A stretch of DNA of 64,000 bases from Solen grandis (lineage: Eukaryota > Mollusca > Bivalvia > Adapedonta > Solenidae). Below the pieces are notes generated by a model, which was not told the DNA's origin, ran no database searches, and saw only the letters and a list, made by a program, of their open reading frames with translations. Positions 12,085 to 23,100 of the stretch are shown here, in pieces. The position numbers and the translations under genes were made by a program. The stretch lies in assembly GCA_021229015.1 (NCBI GenBank), contig CM037780.1, positions 67,525,587 through 67,589,586 on the forward strand, written 5' to 3'. Numbering within the stretch: position 1 is the first letter of the stretch; each line of letters starts with the position of its first letter.

Positions 12085-12725
12085 TACGGCGGCAGGGTCT
12101 AATTACACATCTGGCGGCTTGTCATTTGCAGATCATCACCTGTGCGCGAGCCGATAAAATCCAAACACGGAGTCCTCACATCGCTTTATAGCATGCTATT
12201 TAACACCAAAAATGATATAACTGTTGTATATAATGTTTTGCCAGAGTACGCTATATACACTTATAATGAAGCATGCGATCGATACGTATCATTGCGGCAC
12301 CTGAACAATATTGTCAGTGACTGTCCTCTTTGCAGCGCCGTTACTCGAATCGCCGCTTATATGAAAGGTAGCGCGGTTGCAATGGTGCCGGTAATTTTGA
12401 AGCGTTCATCTAGGGAAAGCCCGCTGACTGTGTGACGAGTGAAGTTCTAGTGTAGGGATTTTTCCTGCGGAAATATGTGAACTTTTGTTTGTTTGGCGAT
12501 TGCATGTAATTAGTGCACAGACAATATGTTTTGGTAGATTGTAACGGAGAGGTTGTTTTCAATCTAACGGCAAATAGAAGTTTTAATACAACTTAATTAG
12601 CTTTTGAGTTTATTCCATTAGATAAAATGACTCATAATCCGGTCTTGGCGGGCTGAGAAACAATGTGTGTATTCGTGTTGCGACATCTTTGAAGATTCAG
12701 ATGGTATCTCGTTCACGGATCAAAA
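12085..12725 (+). promoter_or_regulatory. Probable promoter and 5' UTR of the Ras-GRF-like gene
   Basis: This stretch, particularly 12085-12460, is visibly richer in CpG and G+C than the AT-rich DNA on both sides (for example CGATCGATACG, CGCCGTTACTCG, AGCGCGG). It lies immediately upstream of the Ras-GRF start codon, with no strong splice acceptor needed to connect it. A 97-codon ATG frame at 12142-12435 is probably an upstream frame within the leader. I cannot place a transcription start or a TATA box. Promoter status is inferred from position and composition only. Confidence 0.45.
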
Positions 12726-12989
12726 ATGCAGAAGAATATTCGTTTCAACGAAGGACAGTTGCTATATCTGGTCAACAAGGCGAGGAGGGAGAATACCATG
12801 TCCGGATTCTTGTACAAAAAGAGCTCAGACACCGGCAAGTGGCAGCAGCGATATTTTGTTCTTTTTCAAAATCTTTTGTTTTATTTTGAGAACGAGACCG
12901 CGTCGCGACCATCAGGAGTAGCCCTGCTGGAAGGGAGTTACTGCGAACGCGTCATCACGCCACTTAAAGGCAAAGAGTCAGAAAAACAG
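12726..12989 (+). CDS. RASGRF-like: First coding exon of a Ras-GRF-like guanine nucleotide exchange factor (N-terminal PH domain start)
   Basis: Ras-GRF proteins load GTP onto Ras (C-terminal CDC25 domain) and onto Rac (DH domain), and respond to calcium/calmodulin at the plasma membrane. This exon gives 88 codons. It begins MQKNIRFNEG, like the vertebrate MQKGIRLNDG start, continues through SGFLYKKSSDTGKWQQRYF and LLFYFENE.ASRPSG, then LLEG, and ends ESEKQ. This is the beta1-beta4 part of the N-terminal PH domain, residues about 24-88. An in-frame TGA at 12690 precedes the ATG, and A at -3 gives a good start context, so this Met is the likely start. The exon ends in CAG followed by GTAAGA (donor at 12990), phase 0, directly after EKQ, where I recall the vertebrate intron also lying. 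The rest of the PH domain, IQ, DH, REM and CDC25 exons were not found here. Family assignment rests on remembered sequence similarity. The choice between a single invertebrate Ras-GRF and a paralogue cannot be made. Confidence 0.88.
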
Positions 12990-12997
12990 GTAAGAAA

Positions 12998-14033
12998 TCA
13001 ATTCATGTAAACCCATCTAAAATTGTAAAACAAAAACATGGCAGCGGATTTTTGTAAAACCAAATTGCCAAAGATAAAAATACACTTTTATTTTATTCAT
13101 TTGATTTTGTTGTAAAATTAATTGAATGATTCAGAAGAGAATGTTAAAGCGCCTTTTAAAGTAAATTGTGTCAATTTTATATAAATAAGTATATAATGAA
13201 GCGCATTTTGTAAGATAAAGATTAAATCTGATGCTCTTCATTTTACTCATATCTTTTTAGCTGATATGAATCTACGTTATTATTGTGATTTAATATGTTA
13301 AAAAGGCGCAAATCATATTGTGTGCTTCACCTTTCCCTTAGGCTTAGGGAAAAATATTATCGATTGCATGCAATATTCGCGGAAGACAGTAATTGTCTAA
13401 AAACATGTCTATTTAATTTGCGCAATACAGCACAACGAAACCTCTTGGATCAAGGCACACAAAACGTCGGCTTGCGTGCGTATATAACCATGCGACATTG
13501 ACTATCTCTCGGAGAGCACACTGACCATGAATGTCGAAATTCGATACTTTCAGTTGAAAATAAAAAAAAACAACTTTTGTTCTGTTTTTTTTTTTTTTAT
13601 CGGTAAAAATTTTGATTCGCGGTGTGTTAAATGGGGTAGCGATTGATAGATAACGTTTGAACCGACCATCAGCCTGAAACTAGCAATTGTATAGCAATTT
13701 GTATTGCGTATTGTAGGAAATTTTTGTAATTGTATATAGAGAAATTGCTTTTGGTATTAAAATACACGTAAGATAGTTAAAAATGGTATGTGTCTTTCAC
13801 GTTATAAAGAAAAAGTCTGTCTTTGAAAAACTTTTGGAGAACATGTCTTTTGAGATATTTCTTTATTTTTCTTTAATTTACAATATGCACGTGCATTTTA
13901 TCATCCAGACATAAAATATACAAGTAGCATTGGAACTTTTGCACTGTTATACATGATAATGCACGAAACAGAGTACGACTTAAAGTTCATTTAAAAAGTT
14001 GGCATAGGGTTTTAGACACCAATGTATGAATAT
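12998..14033. other. Intron sequence without further features
   Basis: No exon was recognised and no repeat that I can pair within the window. Confidence 0.4.
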
Positions 14034-14713
14034 CAGTCAAACCTGTATTAACGGTCAATCAAGGGAACAAGAGAAAGTGGCCGCTAAATAGGGGTTAAAC
14101 ATATAACAAAATGCTAGTTTGGTTGTGTCAAAACTGACCGCTAAATGCAGATTGACCGCTTCATAAGGTGACCGCAAATACATTTTCAACTGTATATAAT
14201 TTCCACTTATGCATACTTGGTATAGACTCAAATGGTAATCTATGAAATTGAAGGTTAATTTAAGTTAAAGTCCCTGTAATGGTTCCCCTACGTCTTGGAC
14301 ACTTTTAACCTCAACCAAGATAACCAAGGTATCCTAATGAAATATTAGGAAAAAATTGGTTATCTCCGTGATTGGCCATGAGGTCCGAAATGTAGCGGAA
14401 CCATTACAGGGATTTACCTTAAGGTCCATATGAGCAATTGAACTATATAAAGGTACTGATTTCACCGATTACAAATTTACACGAGTAAGAGTCATACACA
14501 CTTTTTTTCAGTCATATCTTTTTTTATGAGTGAGTATATATGAACCTTTATTGGCGGCCACCTGTATTAAGCGGTCAATCTGCATTTAGCGGCCAGTTTT
14601 GACATTACCAAACCAGCATTTTGTTATATGTTTAACCAACACTGAGCGGCCAACTCTATTTAGCGGTCACTTTCTCTTGTTTCTTGATTGGTCACTTAAG
14701 ACAGGTTTGACTG
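14034..14713. mobile_element. Long foldback element (about 680 bp) with about 160-bp inverted arms
   Basis: The left arm 14034-14195 and right arm 14555-14713 are inverted copies. Paired landmarks are CAGTCAAACCTG / CAGGTTTGACTG, GACCGCTAAATGCAGATTGA / TCAATCTGCATTTAGCGG, and CATATAACAAAATGCT / AGCATTTTGTTATATG. The arms differ by scattered substitutions and one gap. The centre contains a second, nested foldback element at 14260-14422. A single arm of the family is found at 49700-49880. Confidence 0.85.
14260..14422. mobile_element. Nested MITE (163 bp) inside the long foldback element
   Basis: The ends are TTAAGTTAAAGTCCCTGTAA and TTACAGGGATTTACCTTAA, followed inward by TGGTTCC and GGAACCA and by GTCTTGGAC / GTCCGAAATG. 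The termini match a solo end at 29122-29167, which shows it is a separate mobile family that inserted into, or was captured by, the surrounding element. Confidence 0.8.
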
Positions 14714-15739
14714 TTTTAAGAATTCAAACCCCTACACTAATATATATGTGTTTTATCTGAATGATTTTAACCAGTATTAAAAGAACAATATAATGCAAAG
14801 AGATATCTATATCTGAACAATAGACAGGCCATTACACGAAAAAGAAAGAAATGGATTATGTGATGAAATGCAAAAATGGATGTAGATATCGTACATATGT
14901 TTATCAATCGAAGTAATATTCGAAATTTTGAAGAGGGAAATATTCAACCTTAAAGCGGTTTTAAATAAAATAATGATACAAATATCTGCATACAATTTCA
15001 AATTTTCAACCGTGCTTAATTCAATAGAATTAATGAGCGTCATTGGATTTCAACGTAAACAATGCCTACAAGCGAATCATTTTCGAAGAGCAGACCAAGG
15101 CGAAAATTGTCCTAAATAATTAGCTGCCTCGACTATCACGAAGTAACTCGACAGCGAAAAAGCACATCGCGTAAATACCTCTACAACTGAAACCGCACGA
15201 CGGAGTAAACATTTTCCAATATCGCTGTAGCCTGTTAGAGATTGGAAATGACGAGTTTCGATTTTGGCCTTCGCACCTTTCCATTTAAGTACTGTCTTTT
15301 TTGTGAAGTCACGAATGACTCTGTCGTGCCTCAAACGACTGTGTTAAATGGCCATGTACTGGCGTTGGAAAGCTTTTCTAGACAATATGCTCATGAGATC
15401 GATTTTTGATACACGTTTTTTGTATTTCCTCTTTTCCTTTTTTATTTAATGTTGATTAGTGGGTGTTATATATTTATAGATATACAGAGAGAATACCTAT
15501 TTTCATACGACCATTTTTACTGGTTCTTTCTAGTTTGCATTTCTTTTTCTTTCAGAAACCACATTTTCCAACTTTAATACAACATTTATCAATGATTGTA
15601 AGTGTATTGCATTTTTAAGGAACAGAGACTCAGTTAGTATCAAAGACAACAATAAAAACAAAACAATCAGTGTAGATATTCTTATCTTCATAATTAGCTG
15701 ATTTTCTAAAAGAAATGACTCGTCATTCATGTATACATC
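14714..15739. other. Intron sequence, slightly G+C-richer block at about 15040-15360
   Basis: The richer block holds an 85-codon minus frame (15077-15334) with no family similarity that I recognise. A non-coding exon or chance is equally possible. Confidence 0.35.
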
Positions 15740-15893
15740 TTGTCTAAAATTGACCTATGCATCCGGTTTGAAATTCCCAAAAGAACTTCAAAAAATTACT
15801 TTCAAAAAATGTAAATATGGTCTCGAAAAAGATATTTGTATACCTGGTCTCAAAATGTCTTGTGCATCTGGCCTCATAAAATGACATACATCT

Positions 15894-16082
15894 GGGGCCG
15901 TATTCATAAAGCTCCTTAGTTTTTAAGGGAAAATAATTCCTTAACTGGAATAAATCTCCTAAGGTGTTTTATAAATAAGACTAAAGGATATCCTCAATAA
16001 CTTAGGGAAATCTATGTGATTTTAAGGAAAATCTTAGAAACTAAGGGATTTTTTTCCTAAGGAGCTTTATGAATATGGCCCC
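15894..16082 (+). mobile_element. MITE family E copy 1
   Basis: The termini are GGGGCCGTATTCATAAAGCT and AGCTTTATGAATATGGCCCC, extended inward by CCTTAG / CTAAGG. It is 189 bp. The interior contains GGGAAATCTATGTGATTTTA, which reappears in reverse in copy 2. The ends are flanked by ATCT and AGAT. Confidence 0.85.
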
Positions 16083-16133
16083 AGATCTTAAAATGAGTTG
16101 TACATTTAGTCTCAAAGCACGATTTGTTCATCA

Positions 16134-16296
16134 GGGGCCGTATTCATAAAGCTCCTTAGGAACAAATTTTCCTTAGTCTCTAAGATTTTCCTTAAAATCA
16201 CATAGATTTCCCTTAATTAAGGTTTCTTTAAAACCTTGGTTTATTCCTTAAGGATTTTTTTCCTTAAAAACTAAGGAGCTTTATGAATACGACCCC
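16134..16296 (-). mobile_element. MITE family E copy 2, inverted relative to copy 1
   Basis: The termini are GGGGCCGTATTCATAAAGCT and AGCTTTATGAATACGACCCC. It is 163 bp. The interior TAAAATCACATAGATTTCCC is the reverse complement of copy 1, so the pair lies in opposite orientation only 51 bp apart. Confidence 0.85.
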
Positions 16297-16740
16297 TGAT
16301 CTTTAAGAAATATTTGCAGATGGATTTGGTCTAAAATGATTTACACATCTTGTCTCTAAAAATAAATAAATAAAAAGAATATATGTGAACATGAAGTTTG
16401 TCATTAAAAGCCTGTCATGTCAACCTTTTGCAAATGAAGGAAATTACTTGCATCATTTTCGTGAGCGGGTCTGAATATTGCGTGTGTTCTCAACATCTAC
16501 AAATATAACTACACGGCGTATTTCAATACTTGATTTACAAGTATAGTTGAAACATACATCTTACAGCAAACTGATACATGGACGAGTTCCCAGGATGAAC
16601 TTGAAAGATGCGAGTCAGTGAAGCCTAAAGAATCGAACAATGTGTAATCAGTCAAAAATGAAAAACGTTTAAAGGTCCATGATTAACACATACGCATAAG
16701 GGTCTATTCAGGTGCAACTGACGAGTATGGGTGAACTTAT

Positions 16741-16787
16741 TCTGTTTGTTTGTTTGTTGGGTTTAACGTCCCACCGACAGCATTTCG
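16741..16787 (-). repeat. SINE family A, tail fragment
   Basis: Only GTTTGTTTGTTGGGTTTAAC and GTCCCACCGACAGCATTT remain, the tail end of the SINE. Flanking TTCGAACTTATTCTGTA / AACTTATTCTGT repeats on both sides may be the target duplication. Confidence 0.65.
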
Positions 16788-17004
16788 AACTTATTCTGTA
16801 CTAAACAGTTGGCTAACAATGGTTGACTGCTGACAAATTTACACGATGAAGGTCCTGCAAATCCCTTTTCTTCTAACTGAGTACATACTTATAAAAATGA
16901 TCAGACAAACAGTATACTATCGGAAACTCATTGTCTAATCAGAAATGAAAGCAACTGTGGTGATCATATGCTGATAAAACGTTGATACTAAATCGTTTTT
17001 TGTC

Positions 17005-17009
<5 letters not shown>

Positions 17010-17034
<25 letters not shown>
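17010..17034. repeat. (GA)n microsatellite
   Basis: An uninterrupted GA dinucleotide run. Confidence 0.9.
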
Positions 17035-17035
<1 letters not shown>

Positions 17036-17182
17036 CTATGAGGAAATTATGTCACTGAGCAATCATTGTAAATTATGTTGTTGTTATAACATGATTGACA
17101 AAATGGCCTCACTGCTTCGTGTGAAACTGAATACTGGAGGATGCAAAATGACAGTCGATGTATATAGGAAGTTGCAACAAAT

Positions 17183-17267
17183 ATATCGTCCATTGAAAGC
17201 CAGAAGGGGCTATCAGCCTTCTTTTTACATATGCTGATAGCCTCTTCTGGCTTTCAATGGACGATAT
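17183..17267. other. Near-perfect inverted repeat, 35-bp arms, 15-bp loop
   Basis: Arms 17183-17217 and 17233-17267 are complementary except for one position, which would be a G-U pair in plus-strand RNA. The left arm begins ATATCGTCCATTGAAAGCC and ends GGGGCTATCAGC. The loop is CTTCTTTTTACATAT. The stem is longer than a usual miRNA precursor; it may be a very young MITE or a small-RNA hairpin. Confidence 0.75.
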
Positions 17268-17379
17268 GCAAATGTTAAAAAAAGAACCCATACCAACTAG
17301 CTGTCATTGAGAAATGTGACTCGAACACAGAAATATGTGAGTAAATATGATACCAAAACCAACGTTTATATGTGAATGT

Positions 17380-18150
17380 TGCAAGTGATAGAACTGAAAC
17401 TGTGAAATGTTGTTTAATGATCAAATAGAAATGTACAAGTGAAAGAAACTGAAAAACTATGTAAATTGTTAGTCAGTGTGAATAGAAATGAAAAATAAAA
17501 GAAAACTGAAAAAACTATGTAAATTGTTAGTGAATGACTGAAACTAGTAATTGTAAGAATAAGAAAAAACTGTAAATTGATCAACTATTGTAAATTGTTA
17601 GTAATGACTGAATGTAAATAATGAAACTGAAAAATAAACTGATGTAAATTGTTAAGTGTAATAAGAAACGAAACATGTAAATTGTTAGTCAGTGAAATAA
17701 GAAACTGAAAAACTATGTAAATTGTTAGTCAGTGTGAAATAAGAAACTGAAAAACTATGTAAATTGTTAGTCAGTGTGAAATAAGAAACTGAAAAAAAAT
17801 ATGTAAATTGTTAGTCAGTGATAAATTAGAAACTGAAAAAACTATGCAAATTGTTATTCAGTGTTAAATAAGAAACTGAAAAACTATGTAAATTGTTAGT
17901 CGGTGTTAAATAAAAAACTGAAACCAAACTATGTAAATTGTTATTCAGTGTTAAATAAGAAACTGAAAAAAAACTATGTAAATTGTTATTTAGTGTTAAA
18001 TAAGAAACTGAAAAACTATGTAAATTGTTAGTTAGTGTTAAATAAGAAACTGAAAAAAAAAACTATGTAAATTGTTAGTTAGTGTTAAATGAGAAACTGA
18101 AGAAAACACTATGTAAATTGTTAGTCAGTGTGAAATAAGAAACTGACAAA
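17380..18150. repeat. Minisatellite, unit about 42 bp, roughly 17 copies
   Basis: Units read AAGAAACTGAAAAACTATGT then AAATTGTTAGTCAGTGTGAA (T). Copies near 17690-18150 are regular; those before 17690 are shortened and scrambled. Poly-A length varies between units. Confidence 0.85.
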
Positions 18151-18412
18151 AATATATCAATTAAGAATTAGATATTAAGCAAAACTGTATATGAATGGAT
18201 AGAGACTACTTAGTAAACGATCAAAACAAGATGTTCATGAATGCTTATGATAATAAATACTGCATGAATATAATTAGAAAAGATTTACATGTATGCAATT
18301 GGATATTCTGTACTTAATTTACAGTTAAGAAAGACAAAATGGTCATGTAAATTGGAAAAAAAAATAGCAGACAGAAAGGTCATATTACCATACCTTGGTT
18401 ATACTATGTATA

Positions 18413-18631
18413 CACTCAGCTCCAAAAGAAACTACACATTTTCCTTTTTAAATATTTCAATATTTAGCAAATATATCAGTGTCAATTTTTACACACATTT
18501 GTATCGATTTAGCCCAAAAATCTCTCAATGCTTTGGCTAGATCAATGATAATAATGTGCGAAAATTGAAATTGATATGTTGCTAAATTTGAAATAGCTTA
18601 AAAGTGCACACCTTATTTAGGAACTGAGTGT
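18413..18631. mobile_element. Palindromic MITE with TA target duplication, best copy
   Basis: The ends are CACTCAGCTCC and GGAACTGAGTG, with TA immediately outside both (18411-18412, 18632-18633). Inner complementary blocks are AAATATTTCAATATTTAGCA and TGTTGCTAAATTTGAAAT. It is 219 bp. A TA duplication points to a Tc1/mariner-type transposase acting in trans. Confidence 0.8.
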
Positions 18632-18633
18632 AT

Positions 18634-20186
18634 GTCAGTGGTTATCAAAAACATTAAATGCATAATGAACATGTAGGTAACTGGATAATATTAGTTAAAA
18701 AAATAAAAAAACATGGCTGTTTGGTTTACTTAATAAAATACGGTAAAGACAAGATAAAAATGTTTTCCACTTGATAAATCAAAGCTTAATTAATATCTAA
18801 GACAGTACATATGTATTGTTATTTTATAATCAATAGTCAGTAAACCTGATAGACAAATCATTCATTCATACCACTCTTCTGAATAAGTAACAAATTTAAA
18901 TGCATGTCACAAAGTAAAGAGATGAGCTTCAAGAGTGACTGGACTGATATTAAAGAAACTAACTACTATGAGAATTAATCCATATGGGTGTTTCATAACG
19001 ACTATGAGAAATAATTCATATGGGGGTTTCCATTTTAAAGCAGCTCGATCACATGATCAGTAATAATAAAAAATCCACTCTACATCGTTAATGTTGGTAA
19101 AGTCTGTTTCCTGACAAATAAACTCGGTAAGTGTAAGTCATATCGCACGGAAAACATATTTTCGTAAAAGCCACTTCAGGGAAATCAGTTTAATACAGAA
19201 TACGGTAACCCCGCAGCAGGGGCTTGCGGTACCATGTGACACGTTCTGCAACATGGCGTCTTCACCAATTCAGGGTATGGAATTCGTAAGTTCAGCTTAT
19301 GAATTGAGCGAATGCGTTAATAGTGAATGCGATCAGTCATATGACGGTAAATGAAAATAGAAATCTACAGTTTCAATACCGTTCGTAATGTTTTTGCCAG
19401 TGATGAGGAAACAACTCATTTGTTTATAATTAAAGATTATTACAATAGGTGACTATGCATCTGTGGTTGAGTATTGACAGATGTAATACACACATATACT
19501 TTAAGTCAGTACCATCTGTGAACGAGCTGCTATAAGGAAATGATAATACAGGCGCAAAGGGTTGATATTTGATACACAACGAACACACATCTGTGTCGCC
19601 GGGGAGCCAATGTATTTTAAGCAGCTTATAAAAACTACAATTTTCAACAGACATGACATGTATGCATTATCTCAGACAGGCTGTTCTTGGAGATAATGTT
19701 GACATATCTCCTTATGTCTACTACTGGGACGTTGAATCAAGCATGCTTACACTTTGGCAGTACTCTAATGTCATGAGTTCCTGGTATACTTGAAATGTGG
19801 GTTTTGATCACCCACAGGAGTCGTTAAAATGTGAACGCAATGTTAATACTAACAACACTGCTTTTAGTTCATTTGTTACTAATACTCGAGCTAGCTTTAT
19901 CTACGTAATGACGATGTGCGACAGTCGCTTTTGCTTTATTTCTTAGTATACATATATTGATTCTAAGCCATGTATAATGACCTTGACCTCTGATATAATT
20001 TCATAGCCAAATATTATTGAGTCACAATACGTCCACGATCGAAAGACAATACACATGCCATTTTCGTTCCTCTGGTATAGCTAAGCCGAACACTCTTTAC
20101 GAAAATGACGTTCATGGAGGCTTCTTTCGTATTTCCATTTAACAATGCATAAGTTCTAAATGTGCTAAATAACAGACTGATCTTGA
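18634..20186. other. Intron sequence, no strong feature apart from a small exon-like frame
   Basis: It contains the candidate at 19253-19354 (listed separately). A fragment near 19508-19540 matches one at 205-240. Confidence 0.4.
19253..19354 (+). CDS. Candidate small first exon, unknown protein
   Basis: An ATG in good context (CAACATGG) opens MASSPIQGMEFVSSAYELSE followed by CVNSECDQSYDGK, then a stop. A possible donor (GACG/GTAAAT) near 19345 would splice after the Asp. The G+C content is above the surroundings and the composition is protein-like, including CxxxxC. Bivalve genomes hold many TRIM/B-box-like genes whose first exons look similar (Met-Ala-Ser start, then Cys residues), but I cannot assign it. 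A nested gene, a pseudogene fragment or chance are all possible. Confidence 0.22.
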   Translation: MASSPIQGMEFVSSAYELSECVNSECDQSYDGK

Positions 20187-20341
20187 GGGCCGTGAGGTCC
20201 GCTTTGAGGTTGTTGGTTCGATCCCCGGCCGCGATATACTAATGCTTTTGAAATGGTACTGATATATCTCAATTGCTTGGCGATCAGCATATACAGACAG
20301 TTCGAATAATGGTTCGCCAAGTGTCAGGATAATGTAACTGA
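20187..20341 (+). repeat. SINE family A, copy with tRNA head on the plus strand
   Basis: It starts in the tRNA-like region (GTGAGGTCCGC, then the B-box TTGGTTCGATCCCCGG) and runs into the body (CTTGGCGATCAGCATATACA, then GTGTCAGGATAATGT). The far half is missing. Confidence 0.7.
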
Positions 20342-21039
20342 TAGTAACATTATGCCACTTTGTCTGATAATGCTGTAAAAAACATATATATGTCTAATAT
20401 AACAAAGTCCCAAAAGGACTGAAAATAATGAACCCCATTATGTTCTGATAGATTATGATATATTGGTTTAATTTCGAAAGCCAGTCCAACACCAACTGTT
20501 TTCCAAATGTACGCTATTCTATTGATCCCCTTGTGTAGTATCAATTTTTTTTATAGTAGTATCATATTTAACCCAACTTCTTACAATAAAATGAATTATA
20601 TCTTAACTGTTTGAAAGCACTTAAACTATATGAAATTTTTGCCTTGAAATCGCAAAATCACAATCATTGGCAATCGCCAATAAATACAAATGATCAAAGC
20701 ATGGTGGTTCTGTGGAACACTATTTTCTGCAATAATAGCATATTTATTCCGTAATTAGCCGACTATAAAACAGAACATTGCCAGTTAAGGATTCAGTTAT
20801 GGTAGACATGAGATTTTCTGTCCTGATAGGATATGTTTTAATGTGCCATTTTATGATCCGTTTTGCACAAACATATAATTATATACTTCGTATTGTCTTA
20901 TTTTACATGTGAACATTCGATTAGGGTTTCATCAAAGCATATTAATGGTAAGATTTATTTATTAACCTTTCGAATCTCAAAGTTTGATCGACAATAGAGT
21001 ATATTTACAGACTTTTTTTGAAACACTTGAATTGTTTGC

Positions 21040-21230
21040 ATGATTGCTGGGTTGTTACATCCTACCAAAAAGTATCTAAGTCAGTTAGGAATGGAACTTT
21101 ATCAGCATGGGGTAGATACAGTGCTGTCGTATTTCTAAGAAGAGAGGAATGGTGTCACACTATGACAATCGGTACTTCCGCTACTCTTTAAGTGCCAAGC
21201 AAGAGCGATTTCAACGACTTCGTACTTTCG
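21040..21230 (-). repeat. Decayed SINE family A copy
   Basis: Collinear weak matches: GCTGGGTTGTTACATCCTACC, GTATCTAAGTCAGTTAGG, GGTAGATACAGTGCTG, TGGTGTCACAC and TTTAAGTGCCAAGCAAGAGC. These occur in the same order as in the full copies. Confidence 0.45.
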
Positions 21231-23100
21231 GTGGCCGAAAATTGACGTACAACATATGATCGGGACCAGTGCACTTGAGATGATATATTCTCGAAATTGT
21301 AGGGAGGTTCCGTAATGTATACCCAACTGTTGTGTTGTTACACACTATTACACCATTATGCATACGTCCGATCTATAGCATCAACACACTATGATATAAA
21401 TATGCCATTGGATCAAGATGTTTAAGGCACACCTTTGACGCACTTTTGGTGCGTGTTCAAATGCCATTTACCGGTTCGAGTTGTCAGAATATCCGCCCTT
21501 GAATCGAGAGGTCGTGATTTCGACCAAAGACCGTGCCATACCGTGAAAAGATATGTTTATCTCTCATGCTTAGCGCCTATCATATCATATATGTGTTGAT
21601 CCGGTGCCAATATATCATTTTTATTGGGTGTCATATCAATCAGAAACTCTTATTTCCATTCTTACACGTTTACTAGACTGTGAAGATAGCAATGTATCGG
21701 TTTATTGTATAAGACTTTATTTTAGGAGTCATTTGACGTCATATGATATACGTCATCCTTGAACCGTGAATAACTAACGCCACTTTTTAACATAATTTTA
21801 TCGTGTTATCTAGAACGTTCCATATGTCTAAAGCGTGATAGTGGTATTTCAGCCGTTGTGCGAATCACGTGACCAGTAAGGCTACGTAACGATGAAAGCG
21901 ATTGGTTCAATTTGATTGTAGAGATAGAGACAGCAAATCATAACGCATCTTTCTTATGGTGTTACCTGCAAGTCACGTTATTCGTACACTGGTTGAATTG
22001 AAGGAAAAGTAGTTTAGCGGTTGGAATTGTCGATATCTACTGAATTCCTTGCGTCCAAGGAAAAATATGCATGCCGATGAGAGTAATTAATTAATTTTAT
22101 GGATGTATTGCATCGTCCTGTCGCAGAAACGATTGTGTACGAATCCGTGTTAATATTGTTTGAAAATTGCGGTTAGTTTATTGCTTGATACTTGCATTAG
22201 TGGTATTTTTCTTTTACATAGAATTAAACGTTTGAGATTTGTGCAAAGAATTAAATACACACATGTACCATCATAATCATTTGTCATCATAAATTTGCAT
22301 TTTTTTTTCTGAGGAAGGTATGAGCCTAGGACAATCGGGAGCAGCATTCCATATTTTTTATTTCAAAAATCAGTACCCCATATATTACTCGTATTTAGAG
22401 TGATTTATGACCCATCTTTCGTGCCAGACCCCCTTTGCACTACTCTTAGGAGTTTCAGTGTTATATATTCTCATTTAATTAGTTCAGCAAATACCACCTT
22501 TAATAATATATAAATGGAAAGGAATATCTATGTTGCCTCGAATGTTACCAATGGCCGTATGTGCTTTAGTTGTTGCTTTCGTTTTTTCTTCCATTCTAAT
22601 GAAGAACAAGTCGTATTTCATCACGTTGCCTACAAACAAAGACGCAAATCAAACAAATCAGTTATGCCATCTGAATCTAATTTTCAGTGACAGTTTGGAA
22701 ATAAAATCATAAAAAGTAACAAAAACGTACTAATGGTATGTGTCTGTCTTCCTTAAACGAGTTTGGGCATTTTTCAAAACACGCAGACAAATCAGGTCTG
22801 GTATATCACTGTATCTGAATGAAAATGTTCATGCATACGCAATTAAGAAAATGTCGCAATGGCAATTTTAAAGTGATCCATTCTCTTTCTCCGGCTTTCC
22901 GTCTAAACCCCTTCTTTCAGAAAAGCAAATTTATACTCGTGCATATATGAAGGTCAAGTATGACTTCCTTGAACATACAATCCAGTTTCTCCCATTAGAG
23001 AAATATCTTTTAATAAAATATTTAATATACGAGAATAGTGTAACATGAACTAGATACTAGATGGCTAGATACTGCTCAACGTTCAAATTACAACGAGCGT
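21231..23100. other. Intron sequence without recognised features
   Basis: No exon or repeat could be supported. Short frames at 22150-22347 and 22530-22712 carry no recognisable motif. Confidence 0.4.

Larger units (their letters stand above)
15740..16360. repeat. Degenerate short tandem repeat split by two MITEs
   Basis: A unit of roughly 28 bp, GGTCTCAAAATGTCTTGTGC and variants, recurs before 15894, between 16083 and 16133, and after 16297. The two MITEs interrupt it. Confidence 0.5.

Noticed and set aside
12142..12435. 97-codon frame upstream of the Ras-GRF start, considered as a separate small protein
   Set aside because: No recognised family; it lies where the 5' leader is expected and is better read as leader or upstream frame.
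15077..15334. 85-codon minus frame in a G+C-richer block
   Set aside because: No family resemblance and no supporting splice sites that I could identify.
17183..17267. miRNA precursor
   Set aside because: The 35-bp uninterrupted stem lacks the usual bulges and flanking structure. It is kept only as a hairpin of unknown role.
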